From: Dinoroseobacter sp.
GTDB lineage: Bacteria; Pseudomonadota; Alphaproteobacteria; Rhodobacterales; Rhodobacteraceae
Length of the DNA stretch: 64,000 nt
Assembly: GCA_017643385.1 (NCBI GenBank)
Contig: JAEPNN010000003.1
Location: 363,063 to 427,062, forward strand
Direction of reading: 5' to 3'
Positions 52,105-62,700 of the stretch are shown here, one piece after another. The position numbers and the translations under genes are program-made. Below the pieces are notes generated by a model. The model saw nothing but the letters and a program-made list of their open reading frames with translations. It was not told the origin of the DNA and ran no database searches. Position 1 is the stretch's first letter. The number at the start of each line of letters is the position of its first letter.

Positions 52105-53454
52105 ATGACATTTGACGACCTAAAGGCCCAGATTAAAGCAGGCGCCATCGACACAGTTCTGACCTGCATTGTCGATATGCAAGGTCGCCTGATGGGAAAG
52201 CGGTTTCACGCAGAGGCTTTCCTGGAAATGGCCGAAGACGAAACCCACTGCTGCAACTACCTGCTCGCCACTGACCTCGAAATGGCGACGCCAGATGGGT
52301 ATGCCTCAACCTCGTGGGAGGCGGGCTATGGCGACTATGTCATGAAACCTGATCTGACAACATTGCGCCCCGTCCCTTGGCTCGACGGAACAGCAATGTG
52401 CCTGTGCGATGTTCTTGACCATCACACACATAAACCGGTGCCTTTTGCGCCCCGCGAAGTACTCAAAGCGCAAATCGAAAAAGCAAACGCGCTTGGGTTT
52501 GATCCGATCATGGCGACGGAGCTTGAATTCTTCCTATTCCAAGGTACCCATGACGAGATTGCCGAAGGCGGCTTCAATCTCAAACCCATCAGCCGTTACA
52601 ATGAAGACTACCACATCTTCCAGACGTCCAAGGAAGAGCCTGTGATGCGTCCGATCCGCAATCATCTCAGGGCCATGGATATCCCTGTGGAAGGCTCAAA
52701 AGGTGAGGCGGAAGTCGGCCAGGAAGAGTTGAATATCAAATATGCGGGCGCCTTGTTAACGGCTGACCATCACACGATCGCAAAGCACGGGATCAAGGAA
52801 ATCGCGCATCAGGCTGGTTTTGCTGCATCCTTCCTTCCGAAATGGCACCATAACCGTGTGGGATCCGCTGCACATGTGCACCAGTCACTTTGGACAAATG
52901 GATCGAACGCGTTTTTTGACCCGGACGCGCCACTCGGTAAGTCGGCCCTGATGGATCACTACATGGCTGGGCTTCTCAAATACGCATCCGACATCACCGT
53001 CTTTCTGGCCCCCTACATCAACAGCTACAAACGGTTTGCCAAAGGCAGCTTCGCCCCAACGCAGGCCGTTTGGTCCGTTGACAACCGCACTGCGGCGTTC
53101 CGGCTTTGCGGAGACGGCACAAAAGGTGTCCGCGTTGAATGTCGCATACCCGGGGCAGACATGAACCCCTATCTGGCGCAGGCCGCTTTGTTGGCGGCGG
53201 GTCTGAAAGGTATCGCAGAGAAGATGCCTCTGTCTGATCCTTTCAAGGGCGACGCCTATGCCGATGATGACGTGCTCCATATTCCGCGCAGCCTCCGCGT
53301 TGCCCGCGAAGAACTTCTAGGTTCCGCAATGTTGAGAGAAGCATTCGGCGAAGAAACCGTGACCCACTATGCCCGCGCAGCTGAATGGGAAATAGAAGAG
53401 TTTGAACGTGTGGTCACAGACTACGAAATCGCCAGAGGATTTGAAAAAGCATGA
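52105..53454 (+). CDS. Glutamine-synthetase family ligase (PuuA/IpuC-like)
   Basis: 449 residues. GS blocks are present: ATELEFFLF (metal-binding Glu), EVGQEELNIKY, GSAAHVHQSLW, and VECRIPGADMNPYLAQAALL. The sequence lacks the adenylylation-type C-terminus of GlnA and resembles the gamma-glutamyl-amine ligases. PuuA couples glutamate to putrescine, IpuC to isopropylamine, and GlnA4 to ethanolamine. Start at 52105 with GAGG upstream. With the aldehyde and alcohol dehydrogenases that overlap downstream, an amino-alcohol substrate is the simplest guess. Confidence 0.88.
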   Translation: MTFDDLKAQIKAGAIDTVLTCIVDMQGRLMGKRFHAEAFLEMAEDETHCCNYLLATDLEMATPDGYASTSWEAGYGDYVMKPDLTTLRPVPWLDGTAMCLCDVLDHHTHKPVPFAPREVLKAQIEKANALGFDPIMATELEFFLFQGTHDEIAEGGFNLKPISRYNEDYHIFQTSKEEPVMRPIRNHLRAMDIPVEGSKGEAEVGQEELNIKYAGALLTADHHTIAKHGIKEIAHQAGFAASFLPKWHHNRVGSAAHVHQSLWTNGSNAFFDPDAPLGKSALMDHYMAGLLKYASDITVFLAPYINSYKRFAKGSFAPTQAVWSVDNRTAAFRLCGDGTKGVRVECRIPGADMNPYLAQAALLAAGLKGIAEKMPLSDPFKGDAYADDDVLHIPRSLRVAREELLGSAMLREAFGEETVTHYARAAEWEIEEFERVVTDYEIARGFEKA

Positions 53455-54830
53455 GCACGCTGACGTGCATTTCCCCGATAGACGGGTCAGTCTTTGCAAC
53501 CCGTGAAACCCTTGCCAAAGAGGCCGCCAAAGAGGCTATCAAACGCGCAAAAGCGGCACAGTCCAAATGGGCCGCACGCCCACTTCAGGATCGTATAGAT
53601 CTGGTGCTTGCCGGGGTAGCGGCAGTCGGAGCGATGAATGATGACATCGTCCCAGAACTTGCAAAAATGATGGGTCGTCCCATTCGCTATGGTGGTGAAT
53701 TTGGTGGGTTCAACGAACGCGCCACTCACATGGCAAAGATTGCGGAAGAAAGCCTTGCCGACATCGCAGTTGGCGAAGACGAGGCGTTCAAACGCTACAT
53801 CAAACGGGTACCTCACGGCGTCGTATTTGTCGTTGCTCCTTGGAACTACCCCTATATGACAGCAATCAACACGGTGGCCCCTGCCCTGATCGCAGGCAAC
53901 ACAGTGGTTTTGAAGCATGCCACCCAAACACTGTTGGTCGGCGAGCGGATGGCGAAGGCTTTCCAGGATGCGGGCGTACCAGAAGACGTTTTCCAAAATG
54001 TATTTCTGGATCACGACACGACTTCCGCGCTGATCACGGACGGAGCTTTCGACTACGTCAATTTCACAGGCTCCGTTGGGGGCGGCAAAGCCATGGAGCG
54101 CTCAGCCGCCGAGACGTTCACCGGCATGGGGTTGGAGCTGGGCGGCAAAGATCCGGGCTATGTCATGGAAGATGCGGATCTGGATGCGGCGGTGGATACG
54201 CTGATTGATGGCGCAATGTTCAACTCGGGCCAGTGCTGCTGCGGAATAGAGCGGATCTATGTCCACGAAAGCCTGTATAATGCTTTTGTGGAAAAGGCCG
54301 TTGCAATCGTCAAAGGCTACAAGCTTGGAGATCCTATGGACACCAGTACAACGCTCGGTCCTATGGCGCATAGGCGTTTTGCCGATGAGGTTCGTGCGCA
54401 GATCAACGAAGCCATTGCTGATGGTGCGGTCGCCCAGATTGACACATTTCCTGAGGACGATGGAGGGGCCTATCTGAGCCCACAAATCCTGACCAATGTC
54501 ACCCATGACATGCGGGTAATGCGCGACGAGAGTTTTGGCCCCGTCGTTGGGATCATGCCGGTAAAGGATGACGCCGAAGCCATCCGGCTAATGAACGATA
54601 GCGATTTTGGCCTGACGGCCAGTCTCTGGACCAGGGATCTCGATCGCGCGGAACGCATCGGCAATCAGCTGGAAACGGGCACAGTCTTTCTGAACCGCGC
54701 GGATTACCTCGATCCGGGGCTTTGCTGGACCGGATGCAAAGACACAGGGCGTGGCGGTGGGCTGTCAATGATCGGCTACCACAACCTGACCCGTCCAAAA
54801 TCCTACCACCTGAAGAAAGAAACGACATGA
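53451..54830 (+). CDS. Aldehyde dehydrogenase
   Basis: 459 residues, NAD(P)-dependent ALDH fold. Catalytic pair E229 (LELGGKDPG) and C263 (NSGQCCCG), with VVAPWNYPYM and FTGSVGGGKAM as cofactor blocks. ATGA overlap with the ligase gene upstream and with the alcohol dehydrogenase downstream. It likely oxidises the gamma-glutamyl aldehyde made by the alcohol dehydrogenase to the acid. Confidence 0.92.
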   Translation: MSTLTCISPIDGSVFATRETLAKEAAKEAIKRAKAAQSKWAARPLQDRIDLVLAGVAAVGAMNDDIVPELAKMMGRPIRYGGEFGGFNERATHMAKIAEESLADIAVGEDEAFKRYIKRVPHGVVFVVAPWNYPYMTAINTVAPALIAGNTVVLKHATQTLLVGERMAKAFQDAGVPEDVFQNVFLDHDTTSALITDGAFDYVNFTGSVGGGKAMERSAAETFTGMGLELGGKDPGYVMEDADLDAAVDTLIDGAMFNSGQCCCGIERIYVHESLYNAFVEKAVAIVKGYKLGDPMDTSTTLGPMAHRRFADEVRAQINEAIADGAVAQIDTFPEDDGGAYLSPQILTNVTHDMRVMRDESFGPVVGIMPVKDDAEAIRLMNDSDFGLTASLWTRDLDRAERIGNQLETGTVFLNRADYLDPGLCWTGCKDTGRGGGLSMIGYHNLTRPKSYHLKKETT

Positions 54831-55972
54831 GCCCTACAGCCAATTGGTCTTATCCTACTGCCATCCGATTTGGCGCGGGTCGCATTCAGGAACTGGCAGA
54901 AGCTTGCACTTCGGTCGGGATTTCAAAGCCATTGCTTGTAACCGACCGCGGCCTTGCGAGTCTGCCGGTTACTGCTCAGGCGTTGGATGTTCTTGAAGCA
55001 CATGGACTTGGCCGTGCACTCTTTGCTGATGTGGACCCAAACCCGAATGAAAAGAACCTCGCGGCTGGCGTTGAGGCGTTCAGGGCGGGCGGTCATGATG
55101 GTGTCATCGCCTTTGGTGGCGGATCAGGTCTGGACCTAGGCAAGATGGTGGCTTTCATGGCCGGCCAATCTCGCCCGGTCTGGGATTTTGAGGATGTTGA
55201 CGACTGGTGGACACGTGCCGATGCGGACGCGATCTACCCTAATATCGCCGTTCCGACGACGGCAGGTACGGGGTCCGAGGTCGGCCGCGCAAGCGTCATC
55301 ACCAATTCCGAAACGGAAGAGAAGAAGATCATCTTTCATCCGAAAGTGCTGCCGTCTGCCGTAATTTGCGACCCAGAACTGACGGTTGGTATGCCGACCT
55401 TTATAACGGCGGGCACAGGCCTTGATGCCTTTGCCCATTGCGTGGAAGCTTTCTCTTCTCCGCATTACCACCCGATGAGCCAAGGCATCGCCCTAGAGGG
55501 CATGCGCCTCGTGATCGAAAACCTTCCCCTTGCTTATACCCAACCTGAAAACCTCGAGGCTCGTGCACATATGATGTCTGCAGCTATGATGGGGGCAACA
55601 GCCTTTCAGAAGGGCCTTGGCGCAATCCATGCCCTAAGCCACCCCGTCGGCGCTATGCATCATACCCACCATGGCACAACTAATGCCGTCTGCATGCCAG
55701 CGGTTCTAAAACTTAACACCCCTGGCATTCGGGATAAGTTCGATACCTGCGCGAGTTATCTTGGAATAGAGGGGGGGTTTGACGGGTTCTGTGCGTTTGT
55801 TGACCGTTTCAACACTGATCTTGGGATACCCCAGCGTCTGTCCGATCTAGGCGTGTCAGACCCCGACATAGACCGCTTGGTGTCTGGCGCGATAAATGAT
55901 CCTAGCTGCGGCGGCAATCCGGTAACTTTAACCGGAGGCGTCCTACGTCAACTTTTCGAAGAGGTTCTCTAG
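54827..55972 (+). CDS. Iron-containing alcohol dehydrogenase
   Basis: 381 residues of the Fe-ADH (group III) family. NAD-binding IAFGGGSGLDLGKMVA and PTTAGTGSEVGRASV; metal ligands in GTGLDAFAHCVEAF and ALSHPVGAMHHTHHGTTNA. ATG at 54827 overlaps the aldehyde dehydrogenase stop. Last gene of the operon; it would oxidise the hydroxyl group of the gamma-glutamylated amino alcohol. Confidence 0.9.
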   Translation: MSPTANWSYPTAIRFGAGRIQELAEACTSVGISKPLLVTDRGLASLPVTAQALDVLEAHGLGRALFADVDPNPNEKNLAAGVEAFRAGGHDGVIAFGGGSGLDLGKMVAFMAGQSRPVWDFEDVDDWWTRADADAIYPNIAVPTTAGTGSEVGRASVITNSETEEKKIIFHPKVLPSAVICDPELTVGMPTFITAGTGLDAFAHCVEAFSSPHYHPMSQGIALEGMRLVIENLPLAYTQPENLEARAHMMSAAMMGATAFQKGLGAIHALSHPVGAMHHTHHGTTNAVCMPAVLKLNTPGIRDKFDTCASYLGIEGGFDGFCAFVDRFNTDLGIPQRLSDLGVSDPDIDRLVSGAINDPSCGGNPVTLTGGVLRQLFEEVL

Positions 55973-56155
55973 GGGCCACGCAGTTCTCGAAATGTCGTTG
56001 TGAGCGCGCGCCTAGCCCTTTGTAAGCCGACTTGTATCTGCCCTATGAAAATGTGGGTCCCGCGTTAGGCAACATACTGATTGACAGGCATACCATTGGA
56101 CCGCTTTCTCGCTGTTTTTCGATCAGGATTTGCACTTTTGGTCTGCGCGCTAAAA

Positions 56156-57310
56156 TTAGCTTGCTGATGCAAGTGACTTTTTGGGGTCGAAGAACGGAAT
56201 TTCCACGACTTTACAACCTCTCGTCTCGCTGAACTTCTTGAGTGTCAAAGCCGTACCCAGCCCGGCGTAATCGATCCCAACTAAAGCCAGTGCGATGTTT
56301 TTTTCAAGACGTGGGGAATATATTGCAGAAGTAACTTTGCCAGCCTGTTTGCCATCAGAAAGAACGGGCCAGAAAAAATCGTTGGAGCCCTCGAACGGCG
56401 CGCCTTCTATCTCTAGGCCGACAAATTTTTGGGATACTCCCACAGCTTTGATTTTTTTCAGCGCAGCTTTACTGACAAACTCTGCATCCATATCCAAATC
56501 AACCAGCCGCCCCATTCCCATCTCAAACGGATTGTTCGCGAGGGTCATGTCAGCGTGATGGGAAAGCATACCTGCTTCAATTCGCCGAATACTGGAGGTG
56601 TGTCCGGGCTTTAGTCCCAATCGCGTGCCTACTGCCATTAGATGTTCCCAAAGCCGGTCCCCATGAGAGCCATCCCGCAGGAAGATCTCGTAGCCAAGCT
56701 CACTCGACCAGCCGGTGCGCGAAATAATCAACGGCACGCCATTCCAGTCATATTCCATGAACCGATAGTATTTCAGCTCTGTTGGGGCGTCGCCAAAAGC
56801 TGCGCATAGCACATCACATGATTTTGGACCTTGGAGTTGCAAGGGGGAAACGTCAGGCTCGGAAATCTCGACATCCATACCAGAGTTAACGGCGATGCCT
56901 TTGGCCCAGAGCAGAACATCACTATCGGCAATCGAAAGCCAGAAATGATCTTCGGCTAATTTCAACAGGATCGGATCGTTTATGATCCCGCCGTCCTGAT
57001 CAGTGATGAGAACGTATTTGCACTGCCCTACTTGCATCTTAGACAGATCGCGACAGCTTAAAAATTGGGTAAATTTCGAAGCATCCGGACCTTTGATCTC
57101 GACCTGACGCTCGACCGCAACATCACATAGGATCGCTTCGTTGACCAGGTTCCAAAAGTTTTGGGATGGATCACCAAAATCGCGCGGGATGTACATGTGA
57201 TTATAGACAGAAAACCCCTTGGCTCCCCACCGCAACGCCGCATCGGAATAAGGGGATTTTCTGACCTGTGTTCCAAAGCTGAATTGTGCAAAGTCTAATT
57301 CGTTGGACAT
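56156..57310 (-). CDS. GcvT-family protein, DmdA (DMSP demethylase)-like
   Basis: 384 residues. The GcvT fold binds tetrahydrofolate and accepts a one-carbon unit. Sequence blocks parallel DmdA: GFSVYNHMYIPRDF, VERQVEIKGPDASKF, GGIINDPILLKLAEDHFWL, EPDVSPLQLQGPKSCD and SRTGWSSELGYEIF. DmdA transfers a methyl from DMSP to THF; other members act on glycine, sarcosine or betaines. An acyl-CoA ligase remnant lies 28 bp upstream on the same strand, reminiscent of dmdA-dmdB pairs. It could equally be one of the non-DmdA paralogues common in this group. Confidence 0.75.
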   Translation of the reverse strand: MSNELDFAQFSFGTQVRKSPYSDAALRWGAKGFSVYNHMYIPRDFGDPSQNFWNLVNEAILCDVAVERQVEIKGPDASKFTQFLSCRDLSKMQVGQCKYVLITDQDGGIINDPILLKLAEDHFWLSIADSDVLLWAKGIAVNSGMDVEISEPDVSPLQLQGPKSCDVLCAAFGDAPTELKYYRFMEYDWNGVPLIISRTGWSSELGYEIFLRDGSHGDRLWEHLMAVGTRLGLKPGHTSSIRRIEAGMLSHHADMTLANNPFEMGMGRLVDLDMDAEFVSKAALKKIKAVGVSQKFVGLEIEGAPFEGSNDFFWPVLSDGKQAGKVTSAIYSPRLEKNIALALVGIDYAGLGTALTLKKFSETRGCKVVEIPFFDPKKSLASAS

Positions 57311-57338
57311 ATTGTAGAGCCTATTTATGCGGCTGTGA

Positions 57339-57868
57339 TCAGCCTCTTTGGCGGACCAGATCGCGGAGTTCGTTTTTGCGGATTTTGCCCGTTATCGTTT
57401 TAGGCAATTCGCAAAAAATAATCTTTTTGGGCCGTTTAAACCCCGCAAGCCCTGCTTTGGCATGCGCCAATAGTTCCTCTGCAGTTGTGGTTGCCCCACC
57501 AGAAAGTTCTACAAAGGCGCAGGGAACCTCGCCCCATGTCTCATCGGGCATTGCAACAACCGCCACGAGACTGACCGCAGGGTGAGAATAGAGCGCTTTC
57601 TCGACTTCGATGGACGATATGTTCTCACCGCCAGAGATTATAATATCTTTTGAGCGATCGCGGATTTCGATGTAGCCGTCTGCGTGTTGCACGGCTAGGT
57701 CGCCAGACCAGAACCATCCATCCTTAAACGCTTCAGACGTTTCGTCGGGCGCTTTCAGATAGCCTTTCATGACGATGTTGCCGCGAAACACTATCTCGCC
57801 CATTGTCTCGGCATCCCAAGAGACGGGCGCGCCGGTATCTGGGTTTAGGACCAACACGTCTTCTTGCA
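57339..57868 (-). pseudogene. Acyl-CoA ligase (AMP-forming), C-terminal remnant
   Basis: About 175 codons encode the end of an AMP-binding acyl-CoA synthetase: MGEIVFRGNIVMKGYLKAP, DGWFWSGDLAVQ, DRSKDIIISGGENISSIEV and the catalytic-lysine block LPKTITGKIRKNEL. The N-terminal two thirds are missing. At about 57868 the sequence changes abruptly to an IS3-type orfA. DmdB (methylmercaptopropionate-CoA ligase) is one candidate parent, given the DmdA-like neighbour. Confidence 0.8.
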
Positions 57869-58115
57869 ATCCCCTCGCGGCGGCACAGTGCGGCAATGCT
57901 CTCCTCGCCCCGTAATCCAGCCAGGACGATCCTGATTTTCTCTTCAGCTGAGTAGTGTTGGCGCGTCTTGCGCTTGATACCCCTGACCAACTTGTCAGCG
58001 GCATCCTTCGATGTTCCGGATCTCTTGTTCATCTTCGCTCCATAGTGGCTTCGATGAACCAGAAAACCTCCGTTGCTCAAACCCCTAAATTTGTCCGGTA
58101 GGTGCTGACGTTAGA
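57869..58115 (-). mobile_element. IS3-family element, 5' part with truncated orfA
   Basis: From ATG at 58032 the minus frame reads MNKRSGTSKDAADKLVRGIK, then HYSAEEKIRIVLAGLRGEES and ALCRREGIA, the N-terminus of an IS3-type orfA (helix-turn-helix). It then breaks off at about 57869 and joins the acyl-CoA ligase remnant. The outer end of the element is probably near 58110-58120. The rest of orfA and orfB is absent. Confidence 0.8.
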
Positions 58116-58608
58116 CAGTATTTACCCCGACCTTCCGTAAATCGCTAGGTTCTCAAATCACTACATCGGCCAAGTTCGTTTCTAGTAACTTGGGTTGGGA
58201 ACAGAGAACAGAAAGCACTCAAATTAGTTGATTTAGCGCTTCTTAACCCGAAGCCAGTTTTCGCTTACGCATCGGATATAGCCAATAGGGTATCGACCAT
58301 TGGACTTGTCTGGCTGAGGGTCATCTTGAAGCTTGATTTGGGCCAAAAGCCGAAATTAAGCTATCAGTAAATACCCCTGAAAGCGTTCAAGAACATCGAA
58401 TGCACACAAACCTTTGGATCAAACTGTGTTGTTGCTGCGGATGTCAGTGCTACTTCTTTGGCACATCAAGGCCAATCAACTCCGCTCACCAGAACTAGGG
58501 TTTCTCGGCCCAGCACAACAGGCCTAGATAAGGCGCTCTGGCAAAAGAAGCGGTTTGCTCTTACAAAAAATGAACTTAAAGATATCGAAGGATAGCGAGG
58601 GGACGACC
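58116..58608. other. Gene-free stretch upstream of the RND genes
   Basis: About 490 bp with no supported gene. It should contain the promoter of the RND operon. No operator-like repeat was recognised. Confidence 0.45.
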
Positions 58609-59757
58609 ATGAACGATATCAAATCCGAAACCACACCTCAGCGTATAGAGTTCGACTCCGATCGCGGGTCCTCCCGATCCTTTTGGGTCGCCCTTGCATT
58701 AACCCTTCTTATCGTAGCTTGGATGGGCAGTGGAATTTTGTTCCCAAGTGTTGACAATTCGCCCACGCAAGCACGCGGAGAGCCCCTCCCCATTGCTGTG
58801 TCGATTGCTCCATCCAAAGCCAAGCCAGTCACGCAGTTTTTTCAGGCTGAAGGTCAAGCGCTGCCAGATCGTGATACCTCATTGCGGGCTGAGACATCAG
58901 GTCAAATTGCTGACGTGCTGGTTAGTAAGGGACAAGATGTCGAAGTCGACACCCCGATTGCTCAGTTCGAAACTTCAGAGAGAGAAGCGAACCTAGTGCG
59001 AGCACGCGCTGACCTGGACCGCGCCCAACGAGAGCTCGAGAACGCAAGAGCACTGCAGGAACGCGGGGTCGCGACGACCGATAGGGTCACTCAAGCCGAG
59101 GCGGCCTTTGCCGCAGCACTGGCGCAATTCACGTCTGCAGAACAGGCTCTGAGCAACACAACCATCACAGCCCCGTTCAGCGGTCGAATTGAAACTTTAG
59201 ATTTAGATATTGGAGAGTTCATACAGTCAGGCAATTCCGTTGGACGAATTGTGGACAACAGCCCGCTTACAATTGAAATTCAGGTGCCCCAGCAGTCGCT
59301 AAGGCAGTTGCAGAATGGGCAACCCGCCAGAGTCCGCTTCATTACAGGGGAAGAGCGTGCAGGAACTGTTTCCTTTGTCGGCACTTCTGCCTCAAGTGAA
59401 ACACGCACATTCTTGGTCGAGATTGATGTGCCAAACCGAGATGGTTTCATTCCGGCAGGGATTTCGGCCGAAGTGCAAATCCCAATAGGACAGATTGATG
59501 CGCATTTCCTTTCACCTTCGATCGTGTCTTTGAGCCCCGATGGCGCCTTGGGGGTAAAGGCAGTAACCGAAGAAAACAAAGTGAAATTCTATCCCATCGA
59601 AGTCGCCCGTGCACAAATTGACGGCATCTGGGTGACGGGTCTGCCAGAAACTGCAAACCTGATTGTTGTTGGGCAAGGATATGTCAGCGATGGGGAAACA
59701 GTGCGCCCGCAGATAACAAACGCCGCAGACCTCCTTGATGGCGGCATCAGCCAATGA
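58609..59757 (+). CDS. RND efflux periplasmic adaptor (membrane fusion protein)
   Basis: 382 residues. N-terminal membrane anchor (FWVALALTLLIVAWMGSGIL), lipoyl half-motifs around VSKGQDVEVDTPIAQFET, an alpha-helical hairpin (about 120-175) and the second lipoyl half TITAPFSGRIETLDLDIGEF, then beta-barrel domains. ATG at 58609 is preceded by GAGGGGA; the frame extends upstream without a signal. It links the overlapping RND pump to an outer-membrane channel encoded elsewhere. Confidence 0.9.
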   Translation: MNDIKSETTPQRIEFDSDRGSSRSFWVALALTLLIVAWMGSGILFPSVDNSPTQARGEPLPIAVSIAPSKAKPVTQFFQAEGQALPDRDTSLRAETSGQIADVLVSKGQDVEVDTPIAQFETSEREANLVRARADLDRAQRELENARALQERGVATTDRVTQAEAAFAAALAQFTSAEQALSNTTITAPFSGRIETLDLDIGEFIQSGNSVGRIVDNSPLTIEIQVPQQSLRQLQNGQPARVRFITGEERAGTVSFVGTSASSETRTFLVEIDVPNRDGFIPAGISAEVQIPIGQIDAHFLSPSIVSLSPDGALGVKAVTEENKVKFYPIEVARAQIDGIWVTGLPETANLIVVGQGYVSDGETVRPQITNAADLLDGGISQ

Positions 59758-62700
59758 ATTTGATCATCACAGCTGCGTTTTCGCGGAGCCGAGTTGTCTC
59801 GTTGCTTCTTACCATCCTACTGGCTTGGGGAGCGTTCGCCTACATCGCTATTCCCAAAGAAGCGAACCCGGAAATTCCATTGCCGTTGGTATACGTATCA
59901 ACGAGCCTTGACGGAATTAGCCCCGTCGATTCTGAGCGATTGTTGGTTGAACCCTTGGAAAGCGAGTTCGCTACTATTGCCGGTCTTGACAAAATGGAGG
60001 GGCACGCGTCTGAGGGCTTTGCGAGTATACGGCTTGAGTTTCAGCCGGGTTTCGACGCGGACGAAGCGCTGGATCGGGTACGCGAAGCTGTTGATCGGGC
60101 GGCGAGTGAGCTCCCAACAGACGCCGCGGACGTGACGATCACAGAGGTAAACACTGCCCTCTTCCCAATCATCAATGCAGTTCTCTCTGGTCCCGTGCCC
60201 GAGCGAACACTCAATCGGCTGGCCGATAGTCTTCAGGAGCGAATCGAAGGCTTGCCTGGCGTCCTTGAGGTCGACGTAGGAGGTAAACGCGAAGAGTTCC
60301 TCGAAGTCTTGATAGATCCCACGGTTTTCCAGACTTACAATCTTTCGTTTGAAGAGGTGATCAGCCAGATTCAGCGGAACAATAGGCTGATTGCGGCAGG
60401 TGCAATTGAAAGCGGCTCAGGGCGGATCGTCCTAAAAGTGCCTGGCCTCATCGAAAACCTGGAAGACGTCTTGGCAATGCCCGTGAAGGTACGCGGGGGG
60501 ACGGTGGTGACGTTCAGTGACGTTGCTACCATCCGGCGCGCTTTTGATGACCCAACTGGCTTTGCGCGTATTAACGGACAGCCCGCCTTAGCATTAGAAG
60601 TCAAGAAAAGGTCTGGTGCCAACATTATCGAAACAGTTGCCGAGGTTCGGGCGCTGGTAGAAGAAATGGAAAAGAACTGGCCAGAGACGGTCGAAGTTAC
60701 GTTTTTGCAGGACCAGTCAGAACAAGTGAAGGAACTGCTTTCAGACCTCGAAGCCAACGTCATTGCTGCGGTTATCTTAGTGATGATTGTTGTGGTGTTT
60801 GCGATGGGTCTTCGGTCGGCGCTATTGGTTGGGCTCGCCATTCCAGGCGCGTTCTTAGCCGGTGTTACAGCGCTTTGGGCACTAGGTTACACGATGAATA
60901 TCATTGTCTTATTCTCTCTGATCCTGGTTGTTGGCATGCTCGTTGATGGGGCGATCGTCACGACCGAGCTAGCGGATCGAAAACTACAAGAGGGGGCGAC
61001 ACCCCGTGAAGCCTATGCGTTTAGTGCTAAGCGCATGGCCTGGCCAATTATTGCGTCAACCGCGACCACATTGAGCGTGTTCTTTCCGTTGCTCTTTTGG
61101 TCGGGGATGGTTGGCGAATATATGAAATCTCTGCCGGTCACCGTCATCCTGACGCTGTTTGCTTCTCTGTTCATGGCTCTGATCTTCATTCCGGTCGTTG
61201 GGGGGCTTATTGGCAAAAGCCAACCCCAAAGCGCAGCTGCAAAAACGAAGCTATATGCTGCCGAATTAGGCGATCCACGCGACATCAAAGGGATGAGCGG
61301 CGTATATGTCAGATTGTTGGAGTGGGCCATATTGCGTCCCGGAACCACTGTATTGCTTGCTGTTGCGCTGTTGCTGGGTGCTTTTGGGGCTTACGGGCAA
61401 CTTGGGAAGGGCGTGACGTTTTTTCCATCGGTCGAGCCCGAGTTCATGCAAGTTCAGGTGCGCGCGCGCGATAATATCTCGGTCTATGAACGTGATCGCC
61501 TCGTGCGCTTGGTAGAAGATCGAATACTCCAATACGACGAAATTGAAAGCCTCTACGCGCGCTCCATGATCAGCGGGGGCGATGAAGAAACCATCGGGAC
61601 ACTTCAGCTTGACCTAATAGACTGGGATCTTCGCAGAACTGCCGCCGAAATTGGAGAAGACATTCGTGCCGATGTATCGAACATAGCTGGAATTGATGTT
61701 CAGGTTCAAACTGACAGCGGAGGGCCTACTGCTGGCAAACCGATCAATCTGCGTATTCGTTCCCGAGAGCCGCTTTCTCAAGCCATAGCGGTAACCAAGG
61801 TACGCGATCTCATGGCCGAGCTCGGCGGCTTCACTGACATCACCGATACGCGTTCATTGCCAGGTGTCGAAGTCTCCATCAACGTCAACCGCGCAGAGGC
61901 CGCGCGTTTCGGTGCAGATGTCAGTATACTCGGGCAAGCGGTCCAACTTCTAACCCAAGGCATCAATGTTGCCAGTTACAGGCCCGGCGACATTGACGGT
62001 ACCCTCGATATTCGAGTGAGATTCCCTCACCAGGACCGATCACTTGCTGAACTGGGTAACCTACGCGTACCAACTTCGGCTGGTCTTGTCCCAATTTCAA
62101 ACTTTGTGAGTTTTTCGCCGACCGAACGCGTGGGAACCATTCGCAGGATCAACGAACAGAGAGTTGTTTCCATCGAGGCAAACGTTGCGCCTGGCTTGCT
62201 AGTGAACGATCAGATTGTTGCCCTTGCCCGAGGCCTTTCGAACTTGGACTTGCCCGATGATGTTAGTTACTCGTTCGCAGGTGAAGCAGAGGATCAAGCA
62301 GAGGCGATGACTTTTCTGATAGGTGCATTTATCTCTGCGATATTACTAATGTTTATTATCTTACTGATTCAATTTAATAATTTCTACCAATCCTTCATTG
62401 TGATGAGTGCCATCGTGTTCTCCGTCGCAGGAGTTTTGATCGGTTTGATGGTCACAGGACGCCCATTTGGTATTGTAATGGGAGGCATTGGCGTGATCGC
62501 GTTGGCAGGGATTGTTGTAAACAATAATATCGTGCTCATCGATACCTACAACCAATTGAAGAAGCTTGGACAATCCCCGCTAGAGGCCGCTCTTCGTACC
62601 GGTGCACAACGATTGCGGCCCGTCGTACTTACATCAGTAACGACGGCGCTGGGATTGATGCCTATGGTGATTGGGCTGAACATTAATTTCTACTCCCGTG

